Part shown: positions 1-7,218 of the stretch, piece by piece
Position numbering within the stretch: position 1 is the first letter of the stretch
How the letters are laid out: the number at the start of each line of letters is the position of its first letter
From: Deltaproteobacteria bacterium
GTDB taxonomy: Bacteria > Desulfobacterota > Desulfobacteria > Desulfobacterales > B30-G6
Reading direction: 5' to 3'
Length of the DNA: 35,187 nucleotides
Assembly (NCBI GenBank): GCA_024639645.1
Contig: JAHEIB010000011.1
Location: 1-35,187 of the forward strand
Position numbers and translations under genes: made by a program
Notes under the pieces: generated by a model
What the model was told of the DNA's origin: nothing
Seen by the model: only the letters and a program-made list of their open reading frames with translations
Databases searched by the model: none

Positions 1-22
1 TTTGCGCGTCATTTATTGTTGA
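1..22. repeat. Truncated end of a mini-hairpin repeat
   Basis: The first bases carry GCGCGT followed by CATTTATTGTTG and then a TAAGCNN array. The same order (GCGCGT, GAAATTTATTGTTG, then a TAAGCNN array) occurs at 3496-3530, so this is probably the cut-off tail of an element like the one at 3401-3510. Only the end is visible. Confidence 0.5.
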
Positions 23-104
23 GCCATAAGCAATAAGCTATGAGCTATGAGCTATGAGCTGTAAGCTGCTTATCGCTTATCGCTTACAGCTTAAAGCTTA
101 TGGC
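23..104. repeat. TAAGCNN heptamer palindromic array, copy 1
   Basis: Period-7 array: about six heptamers of the TAAGCNN/TGAGCNN type are followed by about six of the complementary GCTTANN type. The outer arms GCCATAAGC (23-31) and GCTTATGGC (96-104) are exact reverse complements. The array overlaps the 3' end of lexA: its last codons (His-Lys-Leu-stop) are read from repeat sequence. It is one of six copies in the window and is not similar to a CRISPR, since it has no spacers. Confidence 0.85.
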
Positions 105-747
105 TTGAACCCTGGCCATGCATTTGATGGCGTTGGATTCCCACCACCCTCCCCTGAATCAGCACATCACCAAACCCGTAGCGCATGGATTTGTAACGGG
201 AATTTTCCGGGCGGAGTTCGATATAATCCTTGTGGAGGTAAAACCGTTTGACCGTTGCCTCTTCACCATGGATCAACGCCACGACAATCTCTCCGTTTTG
301 GGCATATTGGCGGGGCTCGCAAATGGCCAGGTCATTATCCAGGATCCCCACATCCTTCATGGAATCACCATCGACACGGAGTGCAAAAAGATTCTGCCCG
401 TGATAGACCGTTGCATCAAGAACGATGCTCCCATCCCATTCCTGCTGCGCATACATGGGCAGACCCGCTGTCACATGGCCGATAATCGGTACCTCCCGCC
501 AGCGCTGACGCGCAGCCACTTCACGTGCACGATTCAAAAGATGAACCGATCGACTGTAGCGCCCTTCCCGTCTGACATAACCCTTTGCCTCGAGAACTCT
601 CAGACTCTGTGCAACAGCGGTATGGCTCACCCCCAGATCCATGGCTGCCTGACGAAGACTCGGCATTTGACCTGCCCGATCGATCTCCCGCCGTAGATAC
701 GTCAGGAATTGTTCCTGCTTTTGGGTAAGTTGTGATCGTGGTTGCAT
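91..747 (-). CDS. lexA: LexA repressor (SOS regulator, S24 self-cleaving)
   Basis: Transcriptional repressor of the SOS response, self-cleaved when RecA is activated. The 218-residue protein has an N-terminal winged helix-turn-helix (about residues 6-68), an Ala94-Gly95 cleavage site in the context HVTAGLP, and the S24 catalytic pair Ser129 (VDGDSMK) and Lys167 (EEATVKRF). The ATG at 747 is chosen because AGGTG lies upstream and the alignment to LexA starts there. An open frame continues to 849, but that end lies inside a good promoter (836-865). The C-terminal tail, roughly GQGSSHKL, is encoded by a G-rich block plus TAAGCNN repeat that has run into the gene end. Autoregulation is likely, but no classical LexA box was recognised. 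Confidence 0.93.
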   Translation of the reverse strand: MQPRSQLTQKQEQFLTYLRREIDRAGQMPSLRQAAMDLGVSHTAVAQSLRVLEAKGYVRREGRYSRSVHLLNRAREVAARQRWREVPIIGHVTAGLPMYAQQEWDGSIVLDATVYHGQNLFALRVDGDSMKDVGILDNDLAICEPRQYAQNGEIVVALIHGEEATVKRFYLHKDYIELRPENSRYKSMRYGFGDVLIQGRVVGIQRHQMHGQGSSHKL

Positions 748-835
748 TGGCACATACACCTGTTTATCTAATCCGAATATTTCGATTGAAGAACCTCGCA
801 GTAAGCTACGGGGAATGCGCTCGCTATTTCGGTTC

Positions 836-865
836 AACATACCCGACAAATAATGTAAATGTCAA
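836..865 (-). promoter_or_regulatory. Putative sigma-70 promoter of lexA
   Basis: On the minus strand TTGACA (860-865) and TATGTT (836-841) are separated by 18 bases, about 90 bases upstream of the lexA start codon. The -35 box lies inside a tandem hexamer array. This is a sequence match only. Confidence 0.5.
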
Positions 866-886
866 TGTAAATATAAATGTATATGT
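851..886. repeat. Tandem hexamer array upstream of lexA
   Basis: Six successive hexamers, on the minus strand ACATAT, ACATTT, ATATTT, ACATTG, ACATTT, ACATTA, fill 36 bases exactly. The fourth unit supplies most of the -35 box of the lexA promoter. It may be a protein-binding array or a slippage-prone microsatellite; the sequence does not say which. Confidence 0.75.
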
Positions 887-925
887 TAATTTTTTAGGGG
901 GAAACACACCGAGTCGATGGGATAT

Positions 926-1010
926 GGCTCTAAGCTGTAAGCAATAAGCTGTAAGCTCTAAGCGGGCCGACCGCTTACCGCTTACAGCTTATTGCTTACC
1001 GCTTAGGGCC
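926..1010. repeat. TAAGCNN heptamer palindromic array, copy 2
   Basis: The cleanest copy: five heptamers ending TAAG, a nine-base centre, then five heptamers beginning CGCTTA or similar, in strict period 7. The outer ends GGCTCTAAGC and GCTTAGGGCC are near-perfect reverse complements. It lies between the 5' side of lexA and the terminator of the HU gene. Confidence 0.85.
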
Positions 1011-1016
1011 AATAAT

Positions 1017-1057
1017 AAAAAAAGGGCAACCACACGCTCAGCGCATGATTGCCCCTG
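1017..1057 (-). terminator. Rho-independent terminator of the HU gene
   Basis: On the minus strand GGGCAA (from 1054 down to 1049) pairs with TTGCCC (1029 down to 1024), with further pairing inside, and is followed by seven T residues. It lies about 20 bases after the HU stop codon. Confidence 0.8.
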
Positions 1058-1076
1058 GTTTCTTTCTGGATGAGGC

Positions 1077-1349
1077 TTAGAGGTAGTCGAGCAGTTTTTT
1101 GCCGGCAGAAAACTTGACAACGTTTTTGCCCTTGATCTTGATGACTTCACCGGTCTGCGGATTACGACCCTTACGTGTTTTGCGATAGACTTTCTTGAAT
1201 GTGCCAAAACCCACCAGGGTTACCTTTCCGTTTCTTTTTTTGAGTGCTTTTGCCACATTGCCCATAAAAGAATCGAGTGATGCGCCAGCGGCGACCTTTG
1301 AAATACCTGCGTCTTTAGCCATCTGTTCAATTAATTCTGCTTTTGTCAT
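1077..1349 (-). CDS. HU-family DNA-binding protein
   Basis: Histone-like nucleoid protein that binds and bends DNA as a dimer. At 90 residues it is the standard HU length. It begins MTKAELIEQMAKDAGISK, carries the GFGTFKK segment, and has the DNA-binding arm signature around GRNPQTGEVIKIK (residues 62-74) followed by FSAGKKL. The start at 1349 is supported by GGGGGAG just upstream. It is a single-gene unit with its own candidate promoter (1407-1435) and terminator (1017-1057). HU rather than IHF is preferred because the arm lacks IHF-specific features, but the two cannot be fully separated by eye. Confidence 0.95.
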   Translation of the reverse strand: MTKAELIEQMAKDAGISKVAAGASLDSFMGNVAKALKKRNGKVTLVGFGTFKKVYRKTRKGRNPQTGEVIKIKGKNVVKFSAGKKLLDYL

Positions 1350-1406
1350 GTGCTCCCCCCTTTTTAATTTGGTTTTGTTCTATCCGGAATAACATTGCTG
1401 TACAGC

Positions 1407-1435
1407 GAATTACAATAGGAAAACTAAAATGTCAA
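1407..1435 (-). promoter_or_regulatory. Putative sigma-70 promoter of the HU gene
   Basis: On the minus strand a perfect TTGACA (1430-1435) is 17 bases from TAATTC (1407-1412), about 60 bases upstream of the HU start codon. Confidence 0.45.
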
Positions 1436-1536
1436 GAGTAAAAGCTTATGTATTATGGATTCGGAAGACCCTGCATCTTTAGACCCCCTGTCAATGCCTC
1501 TCTGCGGCAACCATGTCAATTGGTTATAGGGGTTGT

Positions 1537-1570
1537 CAGAAAAACGTTCCGATTGGGGATCGTTTTTCTG
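1537..1570. repeat. Inverted repeat between the HU and ASKHA genes
   Basis: CAGAAAAACG (1537-1546) and CGTTTTTCTG (1561-1570) are exact reverse complements around a 14-base loop. It could be an operator or a transcript hairpin. The rest of 1350-1752 holds the two candidate promoters and no gene. Confidence 0.55.
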
Positions 1571-1673
1571 CTACAAACCCTTATGCCGCCATCCTATTTT
1601 CGGAACATTATTATGACAAGCGGTATAACCCAGGAACATGTACCTCTTTTTTTCCTGCGTCCACGCTGGCCTA

Positions 1674-1702
1674 TTGACATATCAGATATCTTTTGCCATA
1701 TG
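1674..1702 (+). promoter_or_regulatory. Weak candidate promoter of the ASKHA gene
   Basis: A perfect TTGACA (1674-1679) is followed after 17 bases by CATATG, a poor -10 box, about 45 bases before the ASKHA start codon. Direction and distance fit, but the -10 does not match well. Confidence 0.3.
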
Positions 1703-1752
1703 GCGCTAATTGCAGCAACACCCTTTTGTACATAAAAATACTGGAATTACCC

Positions 1753-3405
1753 ATGAATCAAGATAAAATTGAATTGACACTGCTGCCGGAAAATCGGCAG
1801 ATTCAAATACAGAGGCATCAATCAATACTGGAAGCGCTTATCAATGCCGGAATTCTGCTCCGTGCTGACTGTGGCGGCAAAGGGAAATGCGGCAAGTGCC
1901 GTATTCAGATCTCAGACGAATGGTTAGACCAGGTCTCTTTGCCCACTGAAGCCGAAAACCGCTCATTGGGAAGGAAAAACCTTCGGACCGGTCTCAGACT
2001 TGCCTGTCAGGTCTCGGTATCCGGCAATCTTGCCATCCGCATACCAGCACAAACGCTCCTTGCGCCTGAAGTTGCCCAGAAAGGACCTACCCTCCTCCCC
2101 AAAATGAGGTCTGCAAAAAAAACCGCTCCGGGAACACCTGAAGCATTTGGCGTCGCGGTAGACCTGGGCACCACGACCATTGCTGCCTACCTGTGTGATC
2201 TCAACCACCATACGGTCAAGGCCTCTGTTTCCATGCGGAATCCTCAGGTGATTTACGGGGACGACGTGATGAGCCGTATTACAGCGATCTACCAGCATGA
2301 GGAAAATTTGCCGAAGCTTCAGAAAATGGCCTCCAATGCCATCGAATGGGGTGTTCACTCCCTGTGTCGATCGACAGGCGTCGCTCCTGACCGGCTGATT
2401 AAAATGGTTGTGGTAGGCAACAGCACCATGATTCATTTGTTTGCCGGAGAAGACCCCACATCTATCGGTATATACCCCTATGAGCCACGCTTCAAGGAAG
2501 AGCGATCATTTTCAGCCTCCGAAATCGGTTTCAATTTCAGTGACACGATCAATATCATTACCCTCCCCCTGATTTCGGGATTCCTCGGATCTGATGTGCT
2601 TGCGGCTGTACTCGCTTCAGATCACGACCGTTGGGACGATGGCACCATGCTCATCGATGTTGGTACAAACGGTGAGGTGGTCCTTCTGGATCAAGGCCAT
2701 TTTTCAGCGACATCCTGTGCCACGGGTCCGGCTTTTGAAGGCGCATCCATCCGTCATGGCATGCATGCCGTGTCCGGCGCCATCGATGCCGTCCGGATCG
2801 ATGCTCGAACAGGTACGGCCAGTTGCTCGGTAATACAAAAAGATCCAACAAACCCCAGACAACCCTCCGGTATCTGCGGATCCGGTGTTGTCAGCGCCAT
2901 TGCCGAACTCTACAAAACAGGGTTGATATCAACAGATGGTCGTCTGCTAAACAACCGCTTCCCGGACGTTTTTCTGTGCGATGAAAACGAACTCCCCCAG
3001 TATCTTCTCGTTGCGGCGGAACACACGCGGACGAATCGCGCCATTACCATTACACAAAGCGATGTTCGGGCCATTCAACTCGCAAAGGGCGCCCTCTATA
3101 CGGGCATCCATCTGCTCTGCCGCGAAACAGGCATTTTAAAACCATCCAAGATGTTGATAGCCGGGGCGTTCGGCAGTTACATCAACAAGCAGGATGCCTT
3201 GACCATGGGTCTTTTTCCTGAAGTAGATATAGCCGATCTGAACATTGTCGGCAATGCTGCCGGGGCCGGGGCCATCCTGACCCTTTTTGATGAGGCCCTC
3301 CGGCAAAAAGCACTGGAGCTGGCCCAATCGATCCGTGTAATCGATCTGGCACGGCACCCTGATTTTCAGGAAGTGTTTATGAGGTCTTTGTCTTTTCCCG
3401 AATAA
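1753..3405 (+). CDS. Ferredoxin-ASKHA protein, RACo-like corrinoid activator
   Basis: ATP-dependent reductive activator of the RACo/RamA type (DUF4445 family). Such proteins reduce inactive cob(II)alamin in corrinoid proteins of methyl-transfer pathways. The 550-residue protein has a plant-type 2Fe-2S domain with Cys40, Cys46, Cys49 and Cys85 (CX5CX2CX35C). An ASKHA ATPase follows, with DLGTTT (137-142), the second phosphate motif IDVGTNGEV and an adenosine motif GAFGSYINK near the C-terminus. The start at 1753 begins the ferredoxin fold; the frame is open upstream to 1693 without family similarity, and the ribosome-binding site is weak. No corrinoid methyltransferase lies in the window, so the partner is elsewhere. 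The stop codon is part of the palindrome at 3401-3425. Confidence 0.9.
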   Translation: MNQDKIELTLLPENRQIQIQRHQSILEALINAGILLRADCGGKGKCGKCRIQISDEWLDQVSLPTEAENRSLGRKNLRTGLRLACQVSVSGNLAIRIPAQTLLAPEVAQKGPTLLPKMRSAKKTAPGTPEAFGVAVDLGTTTIAAYLCDLNHHTVKASVSMRNPQVIYGDDVMSRITAIYQHEENLPKLQKMASNAIEWGVHSLCRSTGVAPDRLIKMVVVGNSTMIHLFAGEDPTSIGIYPYEPRFKEERSFSASEIGFNFSDTINIITLPLISGFLGSDVLAAVLASDHDRWDDGTMLIDVGTNGEVVLLDQGHFSATSCATGPAFEGASIRHGMHAVSGAIDAVRIDARTGTASCSVIQKDPTNPRQPSGICGSGVVSAIAELYKTGLISTDGRLLNNRFPDVFLCDENELPQYLLVAAEHTRTNRAITITQSDVRAIQLAKGALYTGIHLLCRETGILKPSKMLIAGAFGSYINKQDALTMGLFPEVDIADLNIVGNAAGAGAILTLFDEALRQKALELAQSIRVIDLARHPDFQEVFMRSLSFPE

Positions 3406-3501
3406 AATCGTTACGCGATTTTATTTGCCCTGCGGGCGGTATTTATCCTTCGGATGTCATTAATAGACATTTGTCCTTCGGACGATATTAACGCTGCGCG
3501 T
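3401..3501. repeat. Array of six back-to-back mini-hairpins
   Basis: It opens with a 10-bp stem AATAAAATCG/CGATTTTATT with a 5-base loop (3401-3425) that includes the ASKHA stop codon. Then follow GCCC-tgc-GGGC (3427-3437), ATCC-ttc-GGAT (3445-3455), ATGTC-N7-GACAT (3454-3470), GTCC-ttc-GGAC (3473-3483) and ACGC-tgc-GCGT (3491-3501), separated by AT-rich linkers. Loops of three bases recur. It lies between convergent genes, and the first hairpin may help end transcription. Confidence 0.8.
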
Positions 3502-3520
3502 GAAATTTATTGTTGCTTTT

Positions 3521-3583
3521 AGCGATAAGCTGTAAGCTCTAAGCCGCTTATTGCTTACAACTTATGGCTTATCGCTTTAGGCC
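3521..3583. repeat. TAAGCNN heptamer palindromic array, copy 3
   Basis: Period-7 units of TAAGCNN followed by the complementary units. The arms AGCGATAAGC (3521-3530) and GCTTATCGCT (3567-3576) are exact reverse complements. It directly follows the mini-hairpin array and precedes the G-rich block. Confidence 0.82.
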
Positions 3584-3622
3584 ACCCTCCAACCCTTGTA
3601 TCCCCTCGGACCCTTAAACCCG
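3584..3622 (-). repeat. G-rich GGGTTNAAGGG block after the beta-CASP gene
   Basis: On the minus strand, starting right after the stop codon at 3623, GGGTTTAAGGG, GAGGGGATACAAGGG and TTGGAGGG follow one another at about 8-base spacing, then the TAAGCNN array begins. A closely similar block follows the rimM stop codon (16084-16125), sharing GGAGGG/GATACAAGGGTT. Confidence 0.65.
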
Positions 3623-5203
3623 CTATTCTATCCCCACTGTCTCCCCCACCTTTGGTACAAAGACATTATATCCCTCTTGTTTCAGCGTCTCTCCAAAAGA
3701 GAGGGATTGTTCTTCTTCGCCGTGAACCAGGGCAATCTTTTTGATATTCAGGTTGGATGACTTCAGGAATTGACACATTTCCTCTTTATCCGCATGGGCG
3801 CTGAAGCCACCCAGTTTAACAACCCTGGCTTCCAGGGGATACTCCTTGTTCAGAATTTTCACCAGCGGTGGGGAACCTTTTCGCCCTCCCTCCTGGTATG
3901 CCGTCCCCTGATCGAGGATCCTTCGGCCCAGCGTGTTGGCGGCCATATACCCGACGATCAGAATGGTATGTTTCGGGTTGTGGATCTTGTAACGCAAATG
4001 ATGAAGAATCCGTCCTGCTTCGCACATACCAGACGCCGAAATAACGATATGGGGCTTCTCATCCCGGTTCAAGGCCATGGACTCCTCCACAGAAGAAACA
4101 AAATGAATCTGTCCCATACAAAAAGGATTCCGACCCTCCTGGAGAAAAGTCTTGTGCGTGTCGGCATCGTATACTTCGGGGTGCTCCCCAAAAACCCGCG
4201 TCAACTTCGTCGCCAGGGGGCTGTCCACATAAATCGGTACGCGCTCTGTTTCACCATCCTTGTAGAGCTCGTGGAGCGTATACAACAGTTCCTGGGTCCG
4301 TCCAAAGGCAAAGGACGGTATCAGTATGGAGCCACCACGCGCCAGTGTCTCGGTCAGTATTCGCTTCAAGCCCGGTTTCAAGTCTTTGACAGGTTCATGC
4401 AGTCGATCACCGTATGTGCTCTCCATGATCAGCAGATCCACATCCCTGTCCTCTTCTGCAAAACGGGTGGTGGGATCACGGATGATGGGTTTCCCGAAAC
4501 GTCCTATATCGCCTGTGTAACAAACAGTGGCGGATTTTCCATCTTGCTGGATACGAAAGATGCTGAAGGCCGATCCCAGGATATGACCGGCATCATAGAG
4601 CGTACAGCTTATCCCCTTACCTACAGAAAAAGGATGTTCATAGGGGTAGCCGTCAATAACCGCAAGGGTATTCTCGGCATCGGCAATGGTATACAAGGGC
4701 CGGACTGCTTCGATCCCATGATCGGTCATCAGGCGGTCAATGGCCTCCACATCCAATTGATGACGGTTCTTCTTGAGAATCTTCTGAATTTCCCGATTAC
4801 TTTTCTTACCCGATTTACCGACATGGGATTCACCTTTCAGATGGGTGAGATGATGTCGCAGGGTCTTATAGTTCAGATATGACGCATCCGATTCCTGTAT
4901 GTGGGCGGCATCCAGCAACAGATAATTACAAGCATCCGCTGTAGCACTCGTGCACAGAATCCGGCCATTGAAGCCTTGCTTCAACAAAACAGGTAGCCTT
5001 CCGGAATGGTCAATATGGGCGTGAGACAGCACCACATTGGTAAGAGCAGCCGGTTCGACCGGCATGACCTGGTTCTTTTCCTTTGATTCCTTTCGACGTC
5101 CCTGAAACATACCACAGTCAAAAAGAATACGATCCTGACCTGCTCTTAACAGGTGCAGTGACCCGGTTACTTCCCTGACACCACCGAAAAATGTAATCTC
5201 CAT
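3623..5203 (-). CDS. Beta-CASP metallo-beta-lactamase-fold RNase-like protein
   Basis: Metal-dependent hydrolase of the YSH1/CPSF73-like group (COG1236), whose characterised members cut RNA. The 526-residue protein shows the zinc motif HAHIDH (61-66), the later metal-ligand segment YDAGHILGSA, the beta-CASP start ESTYGDR, the SASGMCEAGRILHHL segment and the C-terminal FSAHADK histidine motif. The start at 5203 has a strong AGGAGG six to nine bases upstream. It is a single-gene unit convergent with the ASKHA gene. The RNA substrate is not deducible. Followed by a G-rich block and a TAAGCNN array. Confidence 0.92.
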   Translation of the reverse strand: MEITFFGGVREVTGSLHLLRAGQDRILFDCGMFQGRRKESKEKNQVMPVEPAALTNVVLSHAHIDHSGRLPVLLKQGFNGRILCTSATADACNYLLLDAAHIQESDASYLNYKTLRHHLTHLKGESHVGKSGKKSNREIQKILKKNRHQLDVEAIDRLMTDHGIEAVRPLYTIADAENTLAVIDGYPYEHPFSVGKGISCTLYDAGHILGSAFSIFRIQQDGKSATVCYTGDIGRFGKPIIRDPTTRFAEEDRDVDLLIMESTYGDRLHEPVKDLKPGLKRILTETLARGGSILIPSFAFGRTQELLYTLHELYKDGETERVPIYVDSPLATKLTRVFGEHPEVYDADTHKTFLQEGRNPFCMGQIHFVSSVEESMALNRDEKPHIVISASGMCEAGRILHHLRYKIHNPKHTILIVGYMAANTLGRRILDQGTAYQEGGRKGSPPLVKILNKEYPLEARVVKLGGFSAHADKEEMCQFLKSSNLNIKKIALVHGEEEQSLSFGETLKQEGYNVFVPKVGETVGIE

Positions 5204-5285
5204 GCTCTGCCTCCTAATTATGGTTTCAATCGTTTCTCATACTTCTTTAAACAAGTGTTCAAGGACCCAGCCGATTTTTCTGATC

Positions 5286-5310
5286 TAAAACCTCCACCTT
5301 TGGTGGAGGA
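5286..5310 (-). terminator. Rho-independent terminator
   Basis: Perfect 8-bp stem CCTCCACC/GGTGGAGG with a 3-base loop, followed on the minus strand by TTTTAG. It lies 310 bases after the response-regulator stop codon and just before the beta-CASP gene, so it most likely ends the rsmI/phosphopantetheinyl-transferase/regulator transcript. Confidence 0.6.
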
Positions 5311-5350
5311 TCCGAATAAGTTCTACCGATCCGGTGATAATTAGAAAAGA

Positions 5351-5467
5351 AAATATCGAATGTCGAATAATGAAGTATTGTATCGCTGCGCTCTATCTTC
5401 CTTTGTTTTATAAGCTGGGAAGCATCAATTCGAAATTCATGGTATCGATATTCGATATTGGATATTT
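5351..5467. repeat. ATNTCGA heptamer palindromic element
   Basis: The left arm reads ATATCGA, ATGTCGA, ATAATGA (5353-5373). The right arm reads ATTCGAA, ATTCATG, GTATCGA, TATTCGA, TATTGGA (5428-5462). The arms are imperfect complements in period 7, around a spacer of about 55 bases. It has the same design as the TAAGCNN arrays with a different core. Confidence 0.65.
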
Positions 5468-5468
5468 T

Positions 5469-5487
5469 AGCCCCCTTCAAGGGGGCT
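5469..5487. repeat. AGCCCCC/GGGGGCT hairpin
   Basis: Perfect 7-bp GC-rich stem with loop TTCAA, without a T-run on the minus strand. It adjoins the heptamer element and looks like part of the repeat cluster rather than a terminator. Confidence 0.5.
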
Positions 5488-5579
5488 TCTTGAGCCCACC
5501 TGCTCCGCAAGTGGAGACCTAGTGCGCATCCCCTCAATCCCGATTTAGTCACTCTTACAGTGGATGGCTGACATCGGGC

Positions 5580-5623
5580 AACACCCCTTGGACCCTGGAA
5601 ACCTCCAACCCTTGAACCCTCCA
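5580..5623 (-). repeat. G-rich GGGTTCAAGGG block after the regulator gene
   Basis: Directly after the stop codon at 5624-5626 the minus strand reads GGAGGGTTCAAGGGTTGGAG and then CCAGGGTCCAAGGGG. It is the same family, in the same orientation relative to a stop codon, as the blocks at 3584 and 16084. Confidence 0.6.
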
Positions 5624-6493
5624 TTAGGTATACGACATCAGGTGTGTCCGCAGATTGGCCTTTTTGTTCTTGATACCCAGTTTCTGCCGGATACTGTCCC
5701 GGTGGGATTCGATGGTACGTGTAGATAGAAAAAGTGTCTTAGCAATTTCTTTGGTGGTTTTTCCATGCTTAACCATGTTGGCAATCTGCATCTCAGCGGG
5801 TGTCAAGTTCAAATAGCGTGTGGACAGGGATTTTGCAAAAGGCGATACAATATCGTTCAGATTTGATTCCAGAATTCCCACAATGGTCTTCTGCCGATTG
5901 TCCAATCGGCTCGTTTTGATCTTTTCCAGAAAAGGCATGACCAATTCCTTGACATTATAGATAACCTGCTCCTCAAGTTCATTTTTATCTTCCTCGCGCT
6001 TCTTCAAGAGCACCTTCAGGGCCGTGTTCATTTCTTCAAGGTTTTCAGACTTGATTCTCAATTCCCTTGTCCGCTCATCAACCCGCTGTTCCAGCTTGTC
6101 GTGCGCTTCTTTGAGTTGTTGCTGCATGATGTTCTTGTGCAACGCAATTTCAATGGCGGCAAGGAGTTGCCTCTCCTGCAAGGGTTTTAAAACATAGGCA
6201 TAGGGCCCGATCGGTTTGGCCCGCTGGATCATCTCTTCGTCCGCATAAGCTGTCAGAAAAATTACCGGAATATTGAGGGCCTTGTTGATCTTTGCCGCGG
6301 CCGAAATACCATCCAGTTTTCCGGGCATCACAATGTCCATCAACATCAGATCCGGCTTTAGATCCAGGGCCATCTCAACGGCGTCCTCACCCGTGGAGGC
6401 AATTCCAACAACTTTGTAGTTGTTCGCTGTCAGGCACTCTCCTATTTGGGAAGCAATGATGATTTCGTCGTCGGCAATGATAATTCGCTGCAT
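5624..6493 (-). CDS. Response regulator, REC-coiled coil-LuxR HTH
   Basis: Two-component response regulator with DNA-binding output. The 289-residue protein has a receiver domain (1-117) with the acidic pair Asp8-Asp9, phospho-acceptor Asp53, Thr81 and Lys103. A long charged coiled coil follows (about 118-175). The C-terminal LuxR/GerE helix-turn-helix (about 225-280) contains [20 protein letters not shown]. The start at 6493 has AGGAG upstream, inside the preceding gene, which it overlaps by 52 bases in another frame, so translation is probably coupled. No histidine kinase lies in the window, making this an orphan regulator here. Target genes are unknown. Confidence 0.92.
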   Translation of the reverse strand: MQRIIIADDEIIIASQIGECLTANNYKVVGIASTGEDAVEMALDLKPDLMLMDIVMPGKLDGISAAAKINKALNIPVIFLTAYADEEMIQRAKPIGPYAYVLKPLQERQLLAAIEIALHKNIMQQQLKEAHDKLEQRVDERTRELRIKSENLEEMNTALKVLLKKREEDKNELEEQVIYNVKELVMPFLEKIKTSRLDNRQKTIVGILESNLNDIVSPFAKSLSTRYLNLTPAEMQIANMVKHGKTTKEIAKTLFLSTRTIESHRDSIRQKLGIKNKKANLRTHLMSYT

Positions 6494-7116
6494 GGCTCCT
6501 CACTCCTTTTGACATGGGTGTGCTGAATTGTCCATTGACTGTCGAGTCTGTTTTTGACGACCGCCGCGATATGACCGTTGAAATAAATCTGTTCGACGAG
6601 ATATTTTTTGTCCTGGTAAAAAATTTCCATATGCTGCATGTCCTGTACTCGCTTGACCACACAATTTGAAAGCCCGGCCATACCCACGCCTTCGGCCTTC
6701 AAAACCGCCTCCTTGGCCGTCCAGAACCTAAAAAACAGCATCTCGGAACGGGATCCTCCAAGCTGCCACTCCCTATCACCAGCCACTCTTTTGAACATGG
6801 GGCTTGAAATACTTCTGACTTCTTCGATATCGATCCCGGTTTTTTGAAGAGAAATCACCGCGCCCACGTATTTTGGTTTGTGTGTCAGCGACCAGTAATG
6901 ACCATCAAAAGGCATGGGCGCGCCGTTGGCATCCTTTTGGAGCTTTCCAAGCTGAAACCGGCCTTTTTCCGAACAAATTTCAAGGGCCTGACGTGCCAGA
7001 CGGCTCAGGGCCACAACCCGTTCCCTGCCCTTGATCCCGTGGTCTTTAGGGGGTACAGGGAGTATGACCGGAAAGATCCGATGTGCGAGATTCGATTCAG
7101 TGTTGCTCTGTTTCAT
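6442..7116 (-). CDS. 4'-phosphopantetheinyl transferase (Sfp type)
   Basis: Transfers the phosphopantetheine arm of CoA to carrier-protein serines, activating acyl, peptidyl or aryl carrier domains. The Sfp-superfamily motifs are present in order: WSLTHKP, the metal-binding GIDIE and [13 protein letters not shown]. The ATG at 7116 gives 224 residues, but it lacks a clear ribosome-binding site. A TTG at 7167 would give 241 residues, so the start is uncertain. Its end overlaps the response-regulator start by 52 bases. No polyketide, NRPS or fatty-acid cluster is adjacent, so a housekeeping holo-ACP role or a distant pathway are both possible. Confidence 0.87.
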   Translation of the reverse strand: MKQSNTESNLAHRIFPVILPVPPKDHGIKGRERVVALSRLARQALEICSEKGRFQLGKLQKDANGAPMPFDGHYWSLTHKPKYVGAVISLQKTGIDIEEVRSISSPMFKRVAGDREWQLGGSRSEMLFFRFWTAKEAVLKAEGVGMAGLSNCVVKRVQDMQHMEIFYQDKKYLVEQIYFNGHIAAVVKNRLDSQWTIQHTHVKRSEEPCSELSLPTTKSSLLPK

Positions 7117-7218
7117 GGAAAACGTATTCGTTCTTTTTGAATCGTTACCTGCTTTCAACCTCACCAAAGTATTTCACGTGACGCTTGGGAACTGTTTCCC
7201 TTGCGACTGTTAGCCTGA

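Larger units (their letters stand above)
5204..5623. other. 420-base intergenic region with stacked repeats, no gene
   Basis: Contains, in order, a hairpin terminator (5286-5310), an ATNTCGA heptamer palindrome (5351-5467), an AGCCCCC/GGGGGCT hairpin (5469-5487) and a G-rich block (5580-5623). The one long minus-strand frame across it runs straight through these repeats and has no protein-like pattern, so no gene is called. Confidence 0.7.

Noticed and set aside
118-696. Open frame of 192 codons on the plus strand
   Set aside because: It is antisense to lexA, whose catalytic and cleavage residues are intact.
748-849. Longer N-terminus for LexA
   Set aside because: The extra 34 codons overlap the promoter boxes at 836-865, have no LexA similarity, and the ATG at 747 has its own ribosome-binding site.
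23-1010. CRISPR array
   Set aside because: Units are seven bases long without spacers and flip orientation at the centre, so this is a palindromic heptamer array.
3770-4882. Open frame of 370 codons on the plus strand
   Set aside because: It is antisense to the well-supported beta-CASP gene and shows no domain or ribosome-binding site.
5469-5487. Terminator on the plus or minus strand
   Set aside because: The stem is strong, but no T-run follows on the minus strand and no gene points to it on the plus strand.
5259-5624. Open frame of 121 codons on the minus strand after the response regulator
   Set aside because: It runs through a terminator hairpin, the ATNTCGA palindrome and the G-rich block, has a biased composition and no protein-family pattern.
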